The translations under genes were made by a program, and so were the position numbers. A stretch of 33,831 nucleotides of DNA, taken from positions 1 through 33,831 of the forward strand of contig CAIYQJ010000206.1 of the NCBI GenBank assembly GCA_903928275.1, written 5' to 3'. Each line of letters begins with the position of its first letter. The stretch's first letter is position 1. Shown one piece after another: positions 1 through 7,453 of this stretch. The notes beneath the pieces are model-generated. The model was not told where the DNA came from, did not search any database, and was given only the letters and a program-made list of their open reading frames with translations. This DNA is from an uncultured Chloroflexota bacterium. GTDB taxonomy: Bacteria > Chloroflexota > Limnocylindria > Limnocylindrales > CSP1-4.

Positions 1-1
1 A

Positions 2-553
2 GACGAACGTGTTGCCACACATCAGCGCGAGCGGGTCGATCCACATCGGGACCATCACCGGGAAGGTGAACGGCGTGATCCCGGCTGCGACGCCGAGCGG
101 CTGGCGGAGCGTGCGGGCGTCGACGCGGGTCGACACGTTCGGCGTGTTCATGCCGGCGAGCTGGGACGGCAGGCCGCAGGCGAACTCGACCGTCTCAAGG
201 CCGCGCATGACCTCCGCGAGAGCATCCGGGAACGTCTTGCCGTGGTCGCGGGTGATCAGCCGGGCCATCTCCTCGCGGTGCCGGTAGACCAGCTCACGGT
301 AGGCGAAGAAGATCCCGCTGCGGGCGATGAGCGGGGTGTCGCGCCAGGCCGGGAAGGCGGCCTTCGCGGCTGCGACGGCACGCCCCACCTCCGCCGCACC
401 GCCCCGGGGAACACGGGCGATGACCGATCCGGTGGCGGGGTTGTAGACGGGACCGGTCTCCTCGGGCAGCACCTCGACGGCCGCGCCGTCGATCCAATGG
501 GAGAAGATCGGCGGGGTCGCCGACGCGGTCGCGCTCGTGATCTGCGTCGCCAT
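2..553 (-). CDS. mmsA: CoA-acylating methylmalonate-semialdehyde dehydrogenase, N-terminal part
   Basis: This is an aldehyde dehydrogenase superfamily protein cut by the left window edge. About 184 residues are present out of the roughly 500 usual for the family. The frame opens MATQITSATAS, contains NPATG near residue 40, and ends in PLGVAAGITPFTFPVMVPMWIDP, which is close to the MmsA signature block. MmsA enzymes oxidise methylmalonate or malonate semialdehyde to propionyl- or acetyl-CoA with NAD and CoA. The catalytic cysteine lies beyond the window and cannot be checked. The start is the ATG at 553, 7 bases after an AGGAGG. It lies 43 bp downstream of the transaldolase-like gene on the same strand, so the two are probably co-transcribed. 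The ORF track misses it because it runs off the edge. The family is fairly sure; the exact substrate is inferred. Confidence 0.88.
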   Translation of the reverse strand, partial: MATQITSATASATPPIFSHWIDGAAVEVLPEETGPVYNPATGSVIARVPRGGAAEVGRAVAAAKAAFPAWRDTPLIARSGIFFAYRELVYRHREEMARLITRDHGKTFPDALAEVMRGLETVEFACGLPSQLAGMNTPNVSTRVDARTLRQPLGVAAGITPFTFPVMVPMWIDPLALMCGNTFV

Positions 554-596
554 GGTGGTTCCTCCTGGGGCCGGATCGGTGATCGTCGGGTCGTGG

Positions 597-1691
597 TTAG
601 GCGGGTCGCACGTCGGGGTTCGGCAGGACGATGTCCCGGACGACGCCCTCCACGTCGTGGAACGCCTTGATGAAGCCGCGCAGCGTGCGTGCCGTGGCGC
701 CGAACGCATCGAACTCGGCGGGCATCATGCCGTCGGGCTCGTACGCGCGGCGGAAGTCGGGGATGGCCTGGAGCTCTGCGACGATCGCCGGAGCGACCGG
801 GATGGCCATGCGCGCGGTGGGCTCCAGCCCGCTCGCGTTGAACCGGAGCTGCCAGGCGTGGGGGATCGTCATGCTGACCTCGCCGCCCACGAGCTCGGTC
901 CAGTGGAGATGGTGCCGGAAGGCGGCGGCGAGCAACCGGCTCCGTAAGCCGCGCTCGCGGAAGATCCCGTAGGCGCGCTTGAACGTGGCGATGCCGGCCC
1001 AGTCCAGGGTGCCCGGCGTCACCGACAGCAGGTCGCGCTCGGCGACGACCTTCAGCCAGTCGTCGAGGCGACCGATCATGAGCGCGACGGTCGGGGCGAG
1101 ACGGCCGGCCTCGCCACCCGCCGCCGCGAGTCGGACGAGGCCGCGCTCGATCGCCTCGGCGGCCGCGACGGCCTGCGGGACGCTGAAGCAGACGGTGGCG
1201 TTGACGTTGACGCCGAGCGCCGTGGCTTCCTCCATCGCGAGGACGCCGGCCGCGGTGACCGGGAACTTCACCTGGATGTTCGGCGCCAGGCGGGACAGCC
1301 CCACCCCCTGCGCCACCATCCGCTCGGCGTTCGGGTAGTTCGCCGGGTCCACCTGGAGCGATTGCCAGCCCTTGCGCCCGCCGCTCGCCGCGTGGATGCC
1401 CGCGAGGAGCTCGGCGCCACGGACGCCCATCTCTCCGACCACGGCCCACGCGATATCGACCTCGGTCCAGGTGGGGTTCGCCGCGGCCAGCTCGCGGACG
1501 CGCGGCACCCAGTACGCCCGGTCGCTCGTGATGACCTCGAGCACGATCGGGGGGTTCGACGTGGCGCCCACGGCGCCCCGCTCGATCGCGTACGCGAGCT
1601 CCGACACCGAGCAGGAATCGTTCCAGCAGTCGGTCGGGCCCAGCAGGGCGGTCCGCGTCAGCGGGCTGTCGATCAGCGTGGTCGGAGTCAT
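597..1691 (-). CDS. transaldolase family protein (copy 1)
   Basis: This is a transaldolase-family (class I aldolase-like TIM barrel) protein of 364 residues. GATSNPPIV near residue 42 matches the transaldolase N-terminal signature, and IQVKFPVTAAG places the expected Schiff-base lysine at K142, followed by NVNATVCFSVPQA. Family members transfer or cleave C3 keto units of sugar phosphates. The real substrate here is unknown, because the protein is longer and diverged compared with sugar-metabolism TalB or MipB types. The ATG at 1691 has GAGGT upstream; the longer ORF start at 1883 runs into the regulatory gap and is not believed. A second copy of the same length and with the same motifs sits at 13879-14973. 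It is the first gene of the leftward operon ahead of the mmsA-like gene. Confidence 0.88.
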   Translation of the reverse strand: MTPTTLIDSPLTRTALLGPTDCWNDSCSVSELAYAIERGAVGATSNPPIVLEVITSDRAYWVPRVRELAAANPTWTEVDIAWAVVGEMGVRGAELLAGIHAASGGRKGWQSLQVDPANYPNAERMVAQGVGLSRLAPNIQVKFPVTAAGVLAMEEATALGVNVNATVCFSVPQAVAAAEAIERGLVRLAAAGGEAGRLAPTVALMIGRLDDWLKVVAERDLLSVTPGTLDWAGIATFKRAYGIFRERGLRSRLLAAAFRHHLHWTELVGGEVSMTIPHAWQLRFNASGLEPTARMAIPVAPAIVAELQAIPDFRRAYEPDGMMPAEFDAFGATARTLRGFIKAFHDVEGVVRDIVLPNPDVRPA

Positions 1692-1750
1692 CGGGGCGGA
1701 CCTCAGGTGGGAGGCGCGGCGACGCCCGCGCCGGCTGCCACGTCGGCGAC

Positions 1751-1803
1751 TATCTAGATAATCGATAATCGATGAAAGTGCCGAACGGCCCTTGTCCGGA
1801 CAA
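1751..1803. promoter_or_regulatory. divergent regulatory region with two palindromes (candidate operator)
   Basis: The 210 bp gap between the divergent transaldolase-like and membrane-protein genes holds the one clearly AT-rich patch in this G+C-rich window. TATCTAGATA (1751-1760) is a perfect palindrome, followed by ATCGATAATCGAT (1761-1773), which is both a direct repeat and a near palindrome. TTGTCCGGACAA (1792-1803) is a perfect 12 bp palindrome. The last has the TnGT...ACnA half-site style used by many GntR/FCD regulators, and such a regulator is encoded at 4416-5201. Palindromes are seen directly; operator function and the partner protein are inferred. No convincing -35/-10 pair could be assigned. 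Confidence 0.45.
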
Positions 1804-1901
1804 CGCCGGGACTCGACCTTGACCCCGGCGCCTCGCGGGCGGGAGAGGGGCCGGCGTGTCGACCAGGTCGGTCGTGCGCACACGGGGGAATGAGGTGTTC
1901 C

Positions 1902-2513
1902 GTGGCGGAAACAAAGAACACGATCCCGCTGTGGCTGGCGGTGGCGATCACGGTCTGCGTCAGCCTGCCGTTCAGCATCTGGCTCGGCCGGTACGCCCTG
2001 CCGATCTGGGCCGCGTTCATCGTGTGGGCCGAGTACTTCGCCCTGGGCGCCAAGCCCTCGGCGCTCAAGATCATGGTCCCGGCCTACTTCCTCGGCGTCG
2101 TGGCGGCCACCGTCATCATGACCGCGTACATGCTCCTCGCGCAGGCCCTCGGCAAGGGCGCCATCGTGACGATGGGCGACTGGTCCTTCACGTACAACGA
2201 CGCCGCCCTGTTCATCACGTGCTTCGTCGGGTTCTGTTTCTTCATCTACGCGATGAAGTGGTTCCCCGTCACGCAGACCGGGACGCTCCCGTTCTTCAAC
2301 GGCATCTCGATGATGCTCGCCGTCTTCTTCACCGGAGCGTTCATCAAGGCCGCGCCCGAAGGCATCGACGCGAACCTGCTGCCGCTCGTCGCCGGCGTCG
2401 GCGCGATGCTGGCCGGGCTCCTCGGCGCGTTCCTGGGCTGGTTCAATGTCGTGATCCTCTTCCCGCGCCCGGTCAAGGGAGCCGCGGAGGTGCGCTCGAC
2501 GGCCGTCGCCTGA
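1902..2513 (+). CDS. small multi-spanning membrane protein (DUF1097-like)
   Basis: This integral membrane protein has about 203 residues and around five hydrophobic helices. They are roughly WLAVAITVCVSLPFSIWL, PIWAAFIVWAEYFAL, VPAYFLGVVAATVIMTAYML, FITCFVGFCFFIYAM and a C-terminal pair. The LPIWAAFIVWAEYFALGA stretch resembles DUF1097-type proteins of unknown function; this is recalled similarity, not a search result. The GTG at 1902 follows GAGGTG by 4 bases and is preferred. The ATG at 1890 in the same frame lacks a well-spaced ribosome site and adds only MRCS. It is the first gene of the rightward operon, so it may carry substrate for, or be associated with, the following enzymes. No transporter signature supports a defined function. 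Confidence 0.75.
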   Translation: MAETKNTIPLWLAVAITVCVSLPFSIWLGRYALPIWAAFIVWAEYFALGAKPSALKIMVPAYFLGVVAATVIMTAYMLLAQALGKGAIVTMGDWSFTYNDAALFITCFVGFCFFIYAMKWFPVTQTGTLPFFNGISMMLAVFFTGAFIKAAPEGIDANLLPLVAGVGAMLAGLLGAFLGWFNVVILFPRPVKGAAEVRSTAVA

Positions 2514-2593
2514 ACGGCGGCCGGCCCGACGTCATCCGCCGGCGCGCGCGGCGGGACATATCGAGACCGGGGCCGACCCGGAGGAGTGACTAC

Positions 2594-4351
2594 GTGGCAC
2601 TTGCGTTGAACGAAGAGATCCTCGGCCAGTTCCTGGGAGACGAGTCGTTTCCCGTCGAGTGGTCGTCCGAGACCGAGAAGCAGCTCTTCTGGGTCTACGA
2701 CGACCTCCACTGCCCCAAGCCGCTGAGCCCGATGTACGAGGATATCGGCGGCTGGTGGCTCTCCTGCGACCACATGTTCCGGCGCTTCGGCACGCCGTTC
2801 GCGACGGACTGGATCTACAAGAACGTCAATGGCTACCTGTACACGGCCGCGATCCCGGCCATGGCCGGCCTGGAGGTCGTGACCCAGGAGTACGACCTCG
2901 CGACCCGGCCGATCGTCCCGCAGGACGACGCGTACGTCGGGAAGATCGGCGCGTACCTGGGCACCGTCCTGCCCGTCTACGGCCTCAGGTTCACGGACTG
3001 GTGGCGGACCCGCTTCGTCCCCGAGATGCAGCGGAACTTCGACTACATCGAGGGGATGCTGGACCAGCGGGACCAGCTCTCCCTGGCCGAGGTGGCCGTC
3101 CTCCTCGAGGACGCCATCGACATGCACGACCGCCACTGGAAGATCCACTGGATGCTGAACTTCGCGCAGCTCAGCGCGACGCTGAACCTCCGGGCGGTCA
3201 TGGAGAAGACCCACGGCAAGGTGGACGAGGTCCTCCTGGGCCGGCTCCAGAGCTCGGCGGACGACCGGAACTGGGACAAGATCCGCGCCCTGTGGGAGAT
3301 GAAGGAAGAGGTGAAGGCCGACCCGGTCCTCGCCGCCGCCTTCGCCGCCCCGGCCGCGACCGAGATCCTGCCGGCGCTCCAGGCCAGCGAGCGCGGCCGC
3401 CACTTCATCGACGAGCGGATCGTGCCCTACCAGATGGAGTTCGGCTGGCACGCCGTCTGGAGCCACGAGTTCATCTTCCCGAGCTTCCGGGAAGACATGA
3501 TCCCGGTCGTCCAGCTCGTCCGCGACCAGTACGCGTCGGACTACGACTACCCCGCGAAGATCGCGGCGCTGCGTGCGGACATCGACGCCGCCGCGGCCGA
3601 GATCCTCGAGGGACTCTCCGGCGAGGCGCTCGAGGAGATGCGCGCCGCCAACGAGATCAACCTCAAGATGGCACCGCTCACCCCGGACCACCACTTCTAC
3701 ATCGACCAGGGCGCCAACGCCCACGTCCGCCTCGTCCTGATCGCCGTCGGCGAGAAGCTCGTGGAGAGGGGTGTCCTCGACGCCCCGGACGACGTCATCC
3801 TGTTCCGGTACAACGAGCTCCGGGAGTTCATCGGCGACCCGAAGTCCGAGGCGAACCCGGCCGGCATGGACGGGCGCGCGATCGTCGCGGCCGCCCGGGC
3901 CAGGCGCGCGGCAGCGGAGCTGATCCATCCGCGCGACTGGGTCGGCTCCGTCACCGCGAGCCAGCTCGCATTCCCGTACCTCAACCTGTGGGGCTTCCCC
4001 GACAAGTTCACGCGCTCGCAGCTGAAGGTCCACGGCCAGGTCAGCGGCATCGCCGGGTCGCCGGGCGTCGTCGAGGGCGTGGCGCGCGTCGTCATGTCCG
4101 AGGCCGAGTTCGACAGCCTCATGGAAGGCGAGATCCTCGTCTGCCAGATGACCAACCCGGCCTGGCAGGTCCTCTACGGCAAGATCAGTGCGGTCGTGAC
4201 CGATGCGGGCGGGACCGTCTCCCATCCCGCCGTGCTCGCCCGCGAGTACGGCATCCCGGCGGTCGTCGGCACGTCCGTCGGCACGTCGACCATCAAGACC
4301 GGCGACCGCCTCCGCGTGGACGGCACCACCGGTCTCGTCGAGATCCTGTAG
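2594..4351 (+). CDS. PEP-utilising enzyme, stand-alone swivel (mobile) domain protein
   Basis: This 585-residue protein ends in a phosphohistidine swivel domain: AVVTDAGGTVSHPAVLAREYGIPAVVGTS, with the phospho-accepting histidine near residue 544. That block is shared by PEP synthase, pyruvate phosphate dikinase, rifampin phosphotransferase and phenylphosphate synthase. The roughly 450 residues before it are helical and aromatic-rich (e.g. EDIGGWWLSCDHMFRRFG). No ATP-grasp nucleotide-binding domain is visible, so phosphate must come from a partner, as with the split phenylphosphate synthase subunits. No ATP-grasp gene occurs in the window. The GTG at 2594 follows GGAGGAG by about 9 bases. The ORF-track start at 1856 is false, because that extension reads through the upstream membrane-protein gene in another frame. 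The family is sure; the substrate is unknown. Confidence 0.85.
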   Translation: MALALNEEILGQFLGDESFPVEWSSETEKQLFWVYDDLHCPKPLSPMYEDIGGWWLSCDHMFRRFGTPFATDWIYKNVNGYLYTAAIPAMAGLEVVTQEYDLATRPIVPQDDAYVGKIGAYLGTVLPVYGLRFTDWWRTRFVPEMQRNFDYIEGMLDQRDQLSLAEVAVLLEDAIDMHDRHWKIHWMLNFAQLSATLNLRAVMEKTHGKVDEVLLGRLQSSADDRNWDKIRALWEMKEEVKADPVLAAAFAAPAATEILPALQASERGRHFIDERIVPYQMEFGWHAVWSHEFIFPSFREDMIPVVQLVRDQYASDYDYPAKIAALRADIDAAAAEILEGLSGEALEEMRAANEINLKMAPLTPDHHFYIDQGANAHVRLVLIAVGEKLVERGVLDAPDDVILFRYNELREFIGDPKSEANPAGMDGRAIVAAARARRAAAELIHPRDWVGSVTASQLAFPYLNLWGFPDKFTRSQLKVHGQVSGIAGSPGVVEGVARVVMSEAEFDSLMEGEILVCQMTNPAWQVLYGKISAVVTDAGGTVSHPAVLAREYGIPAVVGTSVGTSTIKTGDRLRVDGTTGLVEIL

Positions 4352-4356
4352 GCCAG

Positions 4357-4388
4357 GAGCCGGCGGCCGCTCCGGCGGCCGCCGGCTC
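4357..4388 (+). terminator. GC-rich hairpin after the PEP-swivel gene
   Basis: A perfect 13 bp stem, GAGCCGGCGGCCG and its complement, encloses a 6-base loop (CTCCGG). It starts 5 bases after the stop codon of the PEP-swivel gene. There is no T-run after it, so it may act as a processing or attenuating hairpin rather than a full intrinsic terminator. The GntR gene starts 27 bases later on the same strand. Confidence 0.5.
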
Positions 4389-4415
4389 GCAGTCTTCGGA
4401 GACACCCGACACACC

Positions 4416-5201
4416 ATGACCTCGATCACGCGCAGCGTCCTCAGCGACCAGGTGAAGGATCACCTCCTCCAGGCGATCCTCTCCGGTCTCTTCCCGCCGG
4501 GGTCCCGGATCGTCGAGACGCGGATCGCCCGCGAGCTCGGCGTCAGCCAGGCCCCGGTCCGGGAGGCGCTGCGCGACCTCGAGGCGATCGGTGTCGTGGA
4601 GATCACCGCGTTCCAGGGAGCCCGCGTCCGCCAGCCGGCCACCGCCGAGCTGGCCGAGGCCTACGGGATCCGGGCGGAGCTCGAGTCGCTCGGAGCGCGG
4701 CAGGCCGTGCCCAACCTCACCGATGTCGATGTCGAGGAGCTCCAGTCCTACATCGATGACATGCAGCGGGCGGCCTCCGCGGGTGACTGGATGGCGCAGG
4801 CGCACGTGGATGCCGCCTTCCACGCTCGCCTCATCGAGATCGCCGCGAACGCGACTCTCGAGCGGGTCTGGCGGTACCTCGAACCCACGTCACGCACCTA
4901 CATCACGGTCATCACCCACCGGATCGATCCCGCGGAGTCGGCGACCCTGCACCAGCCGATCCTCGACGCGTTGAGCCGGCGGGATGCGGACGCGGCGACC
5001 GACGCCGTGCGCCGCCATTTCGCGATCGCCGGAGAGATGTTCGCCGGCCTCTTCGACGGCGGACCCCGGATCGGAGACGGCGCCCGTGTCGGGCCCGCCG
5101 ACGGCGAGGACGCCCATCCGCACGAGCATCCGCGCCCTGCGCGCGGGCGCCTCGAGCGACCCGCGGGCGGGACGCGCCGCCGCAGTCAGGAGCACGCATG
5201 A
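4416..5201 (+). CDS. GntR family transcriptional regulator, FCD (FadR) subfamily
   Basis: This 261-residue regulator has an N-terminal winged helix-turn-helix: SDQVKDHLLQAILSGLFPPGSRIVETRIARELGVSQAPVREALRDLEAIGVVEI, roughly residues 9-63. It is followed by an all-helical FCD effector domain with histidines placed as in metal-binding members (HVDAAFHARLIEIAAN, TLHQPI, RRHF). The last 46 or so residues, after LFDG, are a charged, proline-rich tail not expected in FCD proteins. The ATG at 4416 has only a distant GGAGA, so the start is less certain. It overlaps the next gene by 4 bp (ATGA). It probably represses the catabolic operon in which it lies and may bind the palindromes near 1751-1803. 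The ligand is unknown. Confidence 0.9.
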   Translation: MTSITRSVLSDQVKDHLLQAILSGLFPPGSRIVETRIARELGVSQAPVREALRDLEAIGVVEITAFQGARVRQPATAELAEAYGIRAELESLGARQAVPNLTDVDVEELQSYIDDMQRAASAGDWMAQAHVDAAFHARLIEIAANATLERVWRYLEPTSRTYITVITHRIDPAESATLHQPILDALSRRDADAATDAVRRHFAIAGEMFAGLFDGGPRIGDGARVGPADGEDAHPHEHPRPARGRLERPAGGTRRRSQEHA

Positions 5202-6085
5202 ACGAGCAGCCGCAGCTGTCCGAGGAGTTCTCCGCTGGCGCGGCCCACCTCCGCGTGGACGTCCATGGGGGCGAGCCCCGCGACCACGTCCTCGACGACC
5301 TGAGCTTCCTCAACTACCGACTCGCCGACGTCCGCATCTCGCCCGAGGTCACGCTGGCGGACCCGGACATCATCTGGAACCGGGACGGCGAGAAGGCGGT
5401 CACCTACGACGGCCGCACGGTGACGTTCACCGGCCCCTGGCCGGCCGGGCCGATCCAGAAGGTCATCGTCGCCGTGCTCGCATTGCGGATGGAGGCCGTG
5501 GGCCTGCACCCGTCCCACAGCGCGGCCGTGAACTACCGCGGGAAGACGTTCCTGTTCCTCGGCGGCGAATCCAACCACGGCAAGAGCATGGGCCTCATCG
5601 AGGCCGGGGTCCGCGGCGCGCTCCAGGTCGCGTCGGAGACCACGATCATCTCGGACGACGGCAGGGCGGTCGCGGGCTCCGCGGACACCTTCCTCGTGAA
5701 GCGCACCGAGGGCACGGAGCGGTCCGACAAGGCGGCCCCGAACAAGGGCGTGGAGAAGTTCTGGGGCGAGATGCCGACCTGGGGCCGGTATGCCGGCACA
5801 CCGAACATCGACCTCGTGATCGTCCCGGCGATCGACGGCAACTTCGACCCGGCGACGAACGAGCTCATCCCGTTCGAGCGCCAGTTCCAGATGCTCCACT
5901 CGCTCCAGAACTACTTCCTCACCAACGAGCTCCTCGCCCCGGGCTTCGTCATGCCGATGGTGGACGACGACACGCTCCGCGCGAAGCGTGCGATCTTCGT
6001 GGACCGCTTCTGCGAGCGGCCGTTCTACTTCATCCGCGCTGCGACCCCCCAGGTCCTCCTGGACGAGGTCGACAGGATCCTGTAG
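5198..6085 (+). CDS. HPr kinase/phosphorylase C-terminal-domain-like P-loop protein
   Basis: This 295-residue protein is of uncertain biochemical role. LHPSHSAAVNYRGKTFLFLGGESNHGKS contains a Walker A motif, GESNHGKS at residues 123-130. TIISDDGRAV further on matches the acidic pair seen after the P-loop in HPr kinase/phosphorylase-like folds. The N-terminal 100 residues carry no recognised domain. HPrK proteins phosphorylate a serine of HPr, but no HPr or PTS gene is in the window. The nearby stand-alone PEP-swivel protein makes a substrate-phosphorylation or phosphorelay role worth testing; that link is inferred. A CAGGAG site lies 6 bases before the ATG, and the ATGA overlap with gntR suggests coupled translation. 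It lies directly upstream of the molybdenum hydroxylase genes. Confidence 0.7.
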   Translation: MNEQPQLSEEFSAGAAHLRVDVHGGEPRDHVLDDLSFLNYRLADVRISPEVTLADPDIIWNRDGEKAVTYDGRTVTFTGPWPAGPIQKVIVAVLALRMEAVGLHPSHSAAVNYRGKTFLFLGGESNHGKSMGLIEAGVRGALQVASETTIISDDGRAVAGSADTFLVKRTEGTERSDKAAPNKGVEKFWGEMPTWGRYAGTPNIDLVIVPAIDGNFDPATNELIPFERQFQMLHSLQNYFLTNELLAPGFVMPMVDDDTLRAKRAIFVDRFCERPFYFIRAATPQVLLDEVDRIL

Positions 6086-6105
6086 AGACAGGAGGCGCCG
6101 GAGCC

Positions 6106-6972
6106 ATGCACACGTTCGCCTACGTCCGGCCGACGACGGTCGCCGAGGCCGTCGCCATCCTCGACGCCGGTGGTCGCGACGCGCGCGTCCTTGCCGGCGG
6201 CACGGACCTCGTGATCCGGCTGCGCGACGGCTCGGCGACGCCGACGACCGTCATCGACCTCAAGCGGATCGCCGACCTGCGGCCGGGCGTCCGCGAGGAG
6301 GGCGGCCGGCTCACGATCTCCGCCACGACGGTCATGACCGACGTGGCGGCCGATCCGCTCGTGCGACGCCACTTCCCGGCGCTCGCCGAGGCGGCGGCGG
6401 TCGTCGGCTCGGTCCAGATCCGGAACCGGGCCACGCTCGGCGGCAACGTCTGCAACGCGTCGCCGGCCGCCGACACCGCCACGCCGCTGCTCGTCTTCGA
6501 CGCCACGGTCGTCGCCGAAGGGCCGGGCGGGACGCGGCGCATCGCGATCGACGACTTCTTCGTGCGCTCGGGCGTGACAACCCTTCAACGAGGCGAGCTC
6601 GTCACGGCGATCGAGCTGCCGATCCCGGCCGTTGCGACCGGCTCCGCGCACGTGCGGCGAACGCGCCGACGCGGCCACGACCTCGCGTCGGTGACCCTGT
6701 CCGTCCGCGTGGACGCCTTGGGCGTGACCCGTTTCGCCTACGGCAGCGTGGGCCCGCGCCCCGTGCTCGCCGTGGACGACACCGGCGTGCTCGCGGACCC
6801 GGCCGTTCCGGCCGAGGCGAGGTCCGCGATCCTCGAACGGATGTTCGCGGACGCCAGCCCGTCCCCGCGCTCGATGCGGGCGAGCCCCGCGTACCGCCTG
6901 GCCATGCTCCGCGTCCTCGGCGCCCGGGCGCTCCGCAGCGCGATCGAGCAGCTGGCGGCAGGGAGCGACTGA
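6106..6972 (+). CDS. molybdenum hydroxylase FAD-binding subunit (xanthine dehydrogenase / CoxM family)
   Basis: This 288-residue medium subunit of a molybdenum hydroxylase binds FAD and passes electrons from the 2Fe-2S subunit to its acceptor. The first FAD-contact motif is AGGTDLVIRLRDG near residues 30-42, and the second is TLGGNVCNASPAADTATPLLVFDA near residues 110-133. Both are typical of the CoxM/CutM/XdhB family, as is the length. The ATG at 6106 starts HTFAYVRPTTVAEAVAIL, the usual family beginning, with AGGAGG about 10 bases upstream. The longer ORF-track start lies inside the previous gene. It is followed after one base by the iron-sulfur subunit, then the molybdenum subunit, in the common M-S-L order. 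Confidence 0.94.
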   Translation: MHTFAYVRPTTVAEAVAILDAGGRDARVLAGGTDLVIRLRDGSATPTTVIDLKRIADLRPGVREEGGRLTISATTVMTDVAADPLVRRHFPALAEAAAVVGSVQIRNRATLGGNVCNASPAADTATPLLVFDATVVAEGPGGTRRIAIDDFFVRSGVTTLQRGELVTAIELPIPAVATGSAHVRRTRRRGHDLASVTLSVRVDALGVTRFAYGSVGPRPVLAVDDTGVLADPAVPAEARSAILERMFADASPSPRSMRASPAYRLAMLRVLGARALRSAIEQLAAGSD

Positions 6973-6973
6973 C

Positions 6974-7453
6974 ATGGCCGAGACCCATCGCATCGAGGTC
7001 ACCGTCAACGGGCTTCCGCGGATGCTCGAGGTGCCCCCGCACCACACGCTCCTCGACGTCCTGCGCGACGACCTTCGGCTCACGGGCGCCAAGGAGTGCT
7101 GCCTCGTCGGCGAGTGCGGTGCCTGCACGGTGATCGTGGACGGGCGCACGGTGGACTCCTGCCTCGTCCTCGCGGTCGAGGCCGACGGTTGCGAGATCAC
7201 GACGGTCGAGGGGCTCGCCCAGGACGGGAGCCTGGACCCGCTCCAGCGCGCGTTCCTCGACGAGGGCGCCGCGCAGTGCGGGTTCTGCATCCCCGGCCAG
7301 CTGATGGCCGCCCATGCGCTGCTGGCCGGGAACCCGCACCCGACCGTGGCGGAGATCCAGGAGGGCCTCGCGGGCAACCTGTGTCGCTGCGGGAGCTACC
7401 TCCAGATCACCGACGCGGTCCTCGCGACCGCCGCCGAGGGGACCCGGCGATGA
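6974..7453 (+). CDS. molybdenum hydroxylase 2Fe-2S subunit (CoxS/XdhC-type small subunit)
   Basis: This 159-residue small subunit carries two 2Fe-2S clusters. The plant-type ferredoxin cluster is formed by C43, C48, C51 and C63 (ECCLVGECGACTVIVDG...DSC). The second, helical-domain cluster uses C102, C105, C137 and C139 (QCGFCIPGQ and LCRCGSY). All eight ligands are intact and the length is normal. It relays electrons from the molybdenum centre to FAD. The ATG follows an AGGGAG at good spacing, 1 base after the FAD-subunit stop codon. Its stop overlaps the start of the large subunit by 4 bp (ATGA), indicating coupled translation of the complex. Confidence 0.96.
   Translation: MAETHRIEVTVNGLPRMLEVPPHHTLLDVLRDDLRLTGAKECCLVGECGACTVIVDGRTVDSCLVLAVEADGCEITTVEGLAQDGSLDPLQRAFLDEGAAQCGFCIPGQLMAAHALLAGNPHPTVAEIQEGLAGNLCRCGSYLQITDAVLATAAEGTRR

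Noticed and set aside
1856-2593. N-terminal extension of the PEP-swivel ORF
   Set aside because: It reads through the membrane-protein gene in another frame; the GTG at 2594 has a good ribosome site.
2246-4429. 727-residue ORF on the minus strand
   Set aside because: It lies antisense to the PEP-swivel gene and is a high-G+C shadow frame with no recognisable domain; the plus-strand frame has a clear swivel motif.
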